From contig CAYUVH010000018.1 in assembly GCA_964448135.1 (NCBI GenBank), positions 76,025 through 140,024 of the forward strand: DNA of 64,000 nucleotides. Direction: 5' to 3'. Source of the stretch: CAYUVH01 sp964448135 (GTDB lineage Bacteria > Verrucomicrobiota > Verrucomicrobiia > Limisphaerales > UBA8199). The position numbers and the translations under genes are program-made. Of this stretch, positions 61,961-64,000 are shown piece after piece. The first letter of the stretch is position 1. Each line of letters opens with the position of its first letter. The notes below the pieces were generated by a model. It ran no database searches. It had not been told where the DNA came from and worked only from the letters and a program-made list of their open reading frames with translations.

Positions 61961-62715
61961 GTCGTGGCCTGGGGTTGAGGTTGATACCCGATGAGCTGCA
62001 GGAAGATCTGCTCCAGGTTCGCCTGGTATTGCCGCGTCAGGTCGCTCACGCGCCCTTCGACCTTCAACTGGCCGCCGGCAATAATCGCCACGCGATCGCA
62101 GACCGTTTCCACTTCGCCCAGTTCATGCGAGGAGAAAAAGACCGTCTTCCCCTTTTCCTTGAGCCGTTGGATGATCTCCCGGACTTTCATGCGCCCGAGC
62201 GGATCCAGGCCGCTGGTGGGCTCGTCGAGGATGAGCAGGTCCGGGTCGTTGATCAGCGCCTGCGCGAGGCCGACTCGTTGTTGCATGCCCTTGGAGTAGG
62301 TTTTGATCAACCGCTTGCGGGCGTGTCCAAGTTCGACGAGTGAGATGAGCTCGTCGATCCGGCGCTCGGTCTCCGCGGGCGGAATTTTGAAGACCTTCGC
62401 GTAGAAGCGCAGCAGCTCCTCCGCGGTCAGAAATTTATAGTAATACGTCAGCTCCGGGAGATAACCGATGCGCTGCCGCGCGATGGGCTCCCGAACATTC
62501 ACGCCAAAGAGATAGGCGTCGCCCGCGGTGGCGTTAACGAACCCCAGCAGCACGTTCATCGTGGTTGTCTTCCCGGCGCCGTTGGGCCCGAGGAACCCGA
62601 ACACTTCCCCGGCCTGCACCTTCAGGTTCAGGCCGTCAACGGCAACCTTCCGCCCCTCGCCGCCGGAGGGTCGGTATTCGACACGCAAATCTCTAAGTTC
62701 AAGTATGGTTTCCAT
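61957..62715 (-). CDS. ABC transporter ATP-binding protein
   Basis: 252 residues. Walker A GPNGAGKTT (about 41-49), Q-loop region GYLPELTYYYKFLTAEELL, signature YSKGMQQRVGLAQAL, Walker B LLILDEPTSGLD and the switch His in VFFSSHELGEVE. The layout is that of CcmA/NosF-type ABC-2 exporter ATPases. It is first in a four-gene run in which every gene overlaps the next by 4 bp. Confidence 0.93.
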   Translation of the reverse strand: METILELRDLRVEYRPSGGEGRKVAVDGLNLKVQAGEVFGFLGPNGAGKTTTMNVLLGFVNATAGDAYLFGVNVREPIARQRIGYLPELTYYYKFLTAEELLRFYAKVFKIPPAETERRIDELISLVELGHARKRLIKTYSKGMQQRVGLAQALINDPDLLILDEPTSGLDPLGRMKVREIIQRLKEKGKTVFFSSHELGEVETVCDRVAIIAGGQLKVEGRVSDLTRQYQANLEQIFLQLIGYQPQPQATT

Positions 62716-62856
62716 GCCTGTCCAAGCCCGCAGTCTGTGCGCGACTATATATAAGCCGGAGCAGAATCGGACAAATATTTTCCAACCGGACCCGGGGCCA
62801 GCCGGTCCGTGGAATCAGTGACGCTGGATTTCATCGCAAAAGTCGGGCCATAAGTA

Positions 62857-62888
62857 CAAAAAAAAATCCAGGAATTGCTTCCCGGATT
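62857..62888 (-). terminator. Intrinsic terminator of prepilin gene 1
   Basis: On the - strand AATCCGGGAA (62888-62879) pairs with TTCCTGGATT (62874-62865) across a GCAA loop, with one G-U pair, followed by eight T residues. It lies about 25 bp past the stop of the prepilin gene. The rest of the gap to the ABC operon (62716-62856) holds no gene. Confidence 0.9.
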
Positions 62889-62913
62889 TTCTGAGAATTC
62901 GGCGTGAACCAGA

Positions 62914-63285
62914 CTAGCCGGTGGTCTGGGTCGGCAGGATGTGCGTGGTGGACTTTTTGCACGAGGGCTGCGTCGAAACGTTCGAAATGGTATAGCTGTT
63001 GGCGAACGAGCTGCCGCCCGACGGGCAGACGCAGGCGCTGCGCATATACACCGAGATATCCGTATAGGCCACGGTGGCCGAGGCGTCCTGCTTGGTTTCC
63101 AACGCCCACTGCTGGATCGCGCCGTCAATCTGGCGAAGATTGTTGATGCAGGCATTCTGCTGCGACTGCGTGCGCGCGCGCACGAAATTGGGAACGGCGA
63201 TGGCGGCCAGCAATCCGATGATGGCCACCACAATCATGATTTCCACCAGGGTAAAGCCCGCCCTGCGGGAGGTCTTAATTGTCAT
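62914..63285 (-). CDS. Type IV-like/type II prepilin (copy 1)
   Basis: 123 residues from the ATG at 63285 (MTIKTSRRAGFTLVEIMIV). The prepilin peptidase site is G before FTLVE, followed by a hydrophobic helix (IMIVVAIIGLLAAIAVPNF). The mature part has RARTQSQQNACINNLRQIDG, QWALETK, and a Cys-rich end (ACVCPSGGSSF, TQPSCKK). It belongs to the short GspG/pilin-like proteins that are numerous in Verrucomicrobiota. It would be processed and assembled into a pseudopilus or fibre, but no assembly genes are near. A paralogue lies 0.6 kb upstream. Confidence 0.85.
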   Translation of the reverse strand: MTIKTSRRAGFTLVEIMIVVAIIGLLAAIAVPNFVRARTQSQQNACINNLRQIDGAIQQWALETKQDASATVAYTDISVYMRSACVCPSGGSSFANSYTISNVSTQPSCKKSTTHILPTQTTG

Positions 63286-63382
63286 ATTGATTACACTACC
63301 TTTCTGCACAGCGGCGTGAACGCATCACCAGGCGGGTTATAATAATTTCATTTGCCGTTCACACATTGCCTGGCGAAACCGC
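63264..63382. repeat. 119-bp direct repeat, copy 1 (5' end and leader of prepilin 1)
   Basis: Identical by eye to 63882-64000 over all 119 bp, offset 618 bp. It covers the first 7 codons, the 5' UTR and the presumed promoter (TATAAC-like -10 on the - strand at about 63339-63334). The right boundary of copy 2 is cut by the window edge. Confidence 0.85.
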
Positions 63383-63476
63383 TCCACCAAATAAAGCAGC
63401 CAAGGTGCCAAGTCTCATTTCCGAGACTGCCCAATGGGGCGGACGCCTGACGGCCGCTGCCCAACCGTACAAGACA

Positions 63477-63502
63477 AAGCCCGGGAATTGCTTCCCAGGC
63501 TT
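63477..63502 (-). terminator. Hairpin downstream of prepilin gene 2
   Basis: AAGCCTGGGAA (63502-63492) pairs with TTCCCGGGCTT (63487-63477) across a GCAA loop. The following bases (TGTCTTGT) are only moderately T-rich. The loop and stem resemble the terminator of copy 1. Confidence 0.7.
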
Positions 63503-63528
63503 CGCGCGAAAACCTGCTAGGCTAAAGA

Positions 63529-63903
63529 CTAGCCTGTGGTGTCAGCCGGCAACACGTGCGCGGTGGCGTCCTGCTGGCAGACCGGCGAGGTCTGGGCGTC
63601 CACAACCGTATAGCTGTCGGCGAAGGTGGTGCCGCCGGAGGGGCACACCACGGCGCTCTTCAAATAGGGAGAGATGTCGGTGAAGGCGACGGTGGCCGTC
63701 GGGCCTTTCTTGTTTTCGAGCGCCCACTGCTGAATCGCACCGTTGATCTGGCGCAGATTGTTGATGCAGGCGTTCTTTTGCGACTGCGTGCGGGCGCGCA
63801 CGAAGTTGGGGATGGCGATCGCGGCGAGCAGGCCGATGATGGCCACCACGATCATGATTTCAACCAGCGTGAAACCGGACTTGCGGGAGGTCTTAATTGT
63901 CAT
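63529..63903 (-). CDS. Type IV-like/type II prepilin (copy 2)
   Basis: 124 residues from the ATG at 63903 (MTIKTSRKSGFTLVEIM). It has the same architecture as copy 1, with cleavage before FTLVE, RARTQSQKNACINNLRQING, QWALENKKG, VVCPSGGTTFADSYTV and a Cys-containing end. The two proteins are roughly two-thirds identical. The gene starts 619 bp upstream of copy 1 in the same direction, each with its own leader and terminator, so the unit was duplicated in tandem. Confidence 0.85.
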   Translation of the reverse strand: MTIKTSRKSGFTLVEIMIVVAIIGLLAAIAIPNFVRARTQSQKNACINNLRQINGAIQQWALENKKGPTATVAFTDISPYLKSAVVCPSGGTTFADSYTVVDAQTSPVCQQDATAHVLPADTTG

Positions 63904-64000
63904 ATTGATTACACTACCTTTCTGCACAGCGGCGTGAACGCATCACCAGGCGGGTTATAATAATTTCATTTGCCGTTCACACATTGCCTGGCGAAACCGC
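63882..64000. repeat. 119-bp direct repeat, copy 2 (5' end and leader of prepilin 2, runs to window end)
   Basis: Exact partner of 63264-63382. It may extend beyond the window. Confidence 0.85.

Noticed and set aside
63300..63382. Sigma-54 type promoter before the prepilins
   Set aside because: No GG-N10-GC pair with the right spacing was found; an AT-rich sigma-70-like -10 fits better.
1..64000. CRISPR array, prophage or IS element
   Set aside because: No regularly spaced repeats, no transposase, integrase or phage structural motifs were seen.

Overview
The window looks like a chromosomal segment of a Verrucomicrobiota bacterium, probably near Pedosphaeraceae/Limisphaerales. The phylum call is an inference from several signs: a PEP-CTERM surface protein, Ig-like domains of the T-N-x-G-x-Y type on secreted enzymes, short GFTLVE prepilins with a QWALE motif, a Planctomycetes/Verrucomicrobia-type c-cytochrome domain, a sulfatase, a YHYH protein, many TPR-bearing membrane glycosyltransferase-like proteins, high GC, few Shine-Dalgarno sequences and many GTG/TTG starts. 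No phage, IS transposase or CRISPR array was seen.

Layout. 0-6.4 kb: the 3' end of a large secreted protein, then metabolic genes (argA-like, a c-type cytochrome, pta-hisC). 6.4-24.6 kb: an almost unbroken run of polytopic membrane proteins. It holds two long paralogues with a beta-sandwich domain plus TPRs, one further GT-C-like protein, two TMTC-like TPR proteins, two GT39-like paralogues coupled to a RelE-like gene, and two SGNH hydrolase paralogues. tRNA-Glu(CTC) follows. 24.7-27.4 kb: a decayed PEP-CTERM paralogue, an intact PEP-CTERM gene with a strong terminator, and a second secreted protein with a recognisable promoter. 27.4-37.1 kb: another GT39-like protein, a zinc alcohol dehydrogenase carrying an in-frame repeat insertion, a lipoprotein, an RluA-type pseudouridine synthase, a further TMTC-like protein, a DUF5989 miniprotein and a lipoprotein. 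37.1-38.6 kb is gene-poor but carries two near-identical copies of what looks like a structured small RNA with its own terminator.

38.6-43.9 kb: metallophosphoesterase and sulfatase (overlapping genes), a YHYH-PEBP fusion, a gene remnant, a 25-bp perfect inverted repeat and a REP-like field. 44.0-46.5 kb: two unrelated small stress-type enzymes (DHFR-like and PhnB/VOC-like) that share a duplicated leader with an ECF-sigma-like promoter, then a Cro/CI regulator with a DUF2975 membrane protein. 46.7-57.6 kb: GH25 lysozyme with Ig domains, a Uma2-family protein, UvrA, PyrD, a multidomain PBP4-type peptidase, and a REC-PAS protein. 57.9-64 kb: TMEM14-like protein, a four-gene overlapping operon (ABC ATPase, ABC permease, TPR protein, TMTC-like transferase), and two tandem prepilin genes whose 119-bp leaders are identical although their coding regions have diverged.

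How it fits together. The main theme is the cell surface: ten GT-C-like integral membrane proteins, mostly with TPR tails, plus SGNH hydrolases, sorted or secreted proteins, peptidoglycan enzymes and pilins. The most unusual candidates are the 6.4-24.6 kb membrane cluster, the duplicated small RNA at 38.0-38.5 kb, and the shared ECF-type leader at 44.0/45.2 kb. All functional statements rest on reading motifs by eye; no database search was run.
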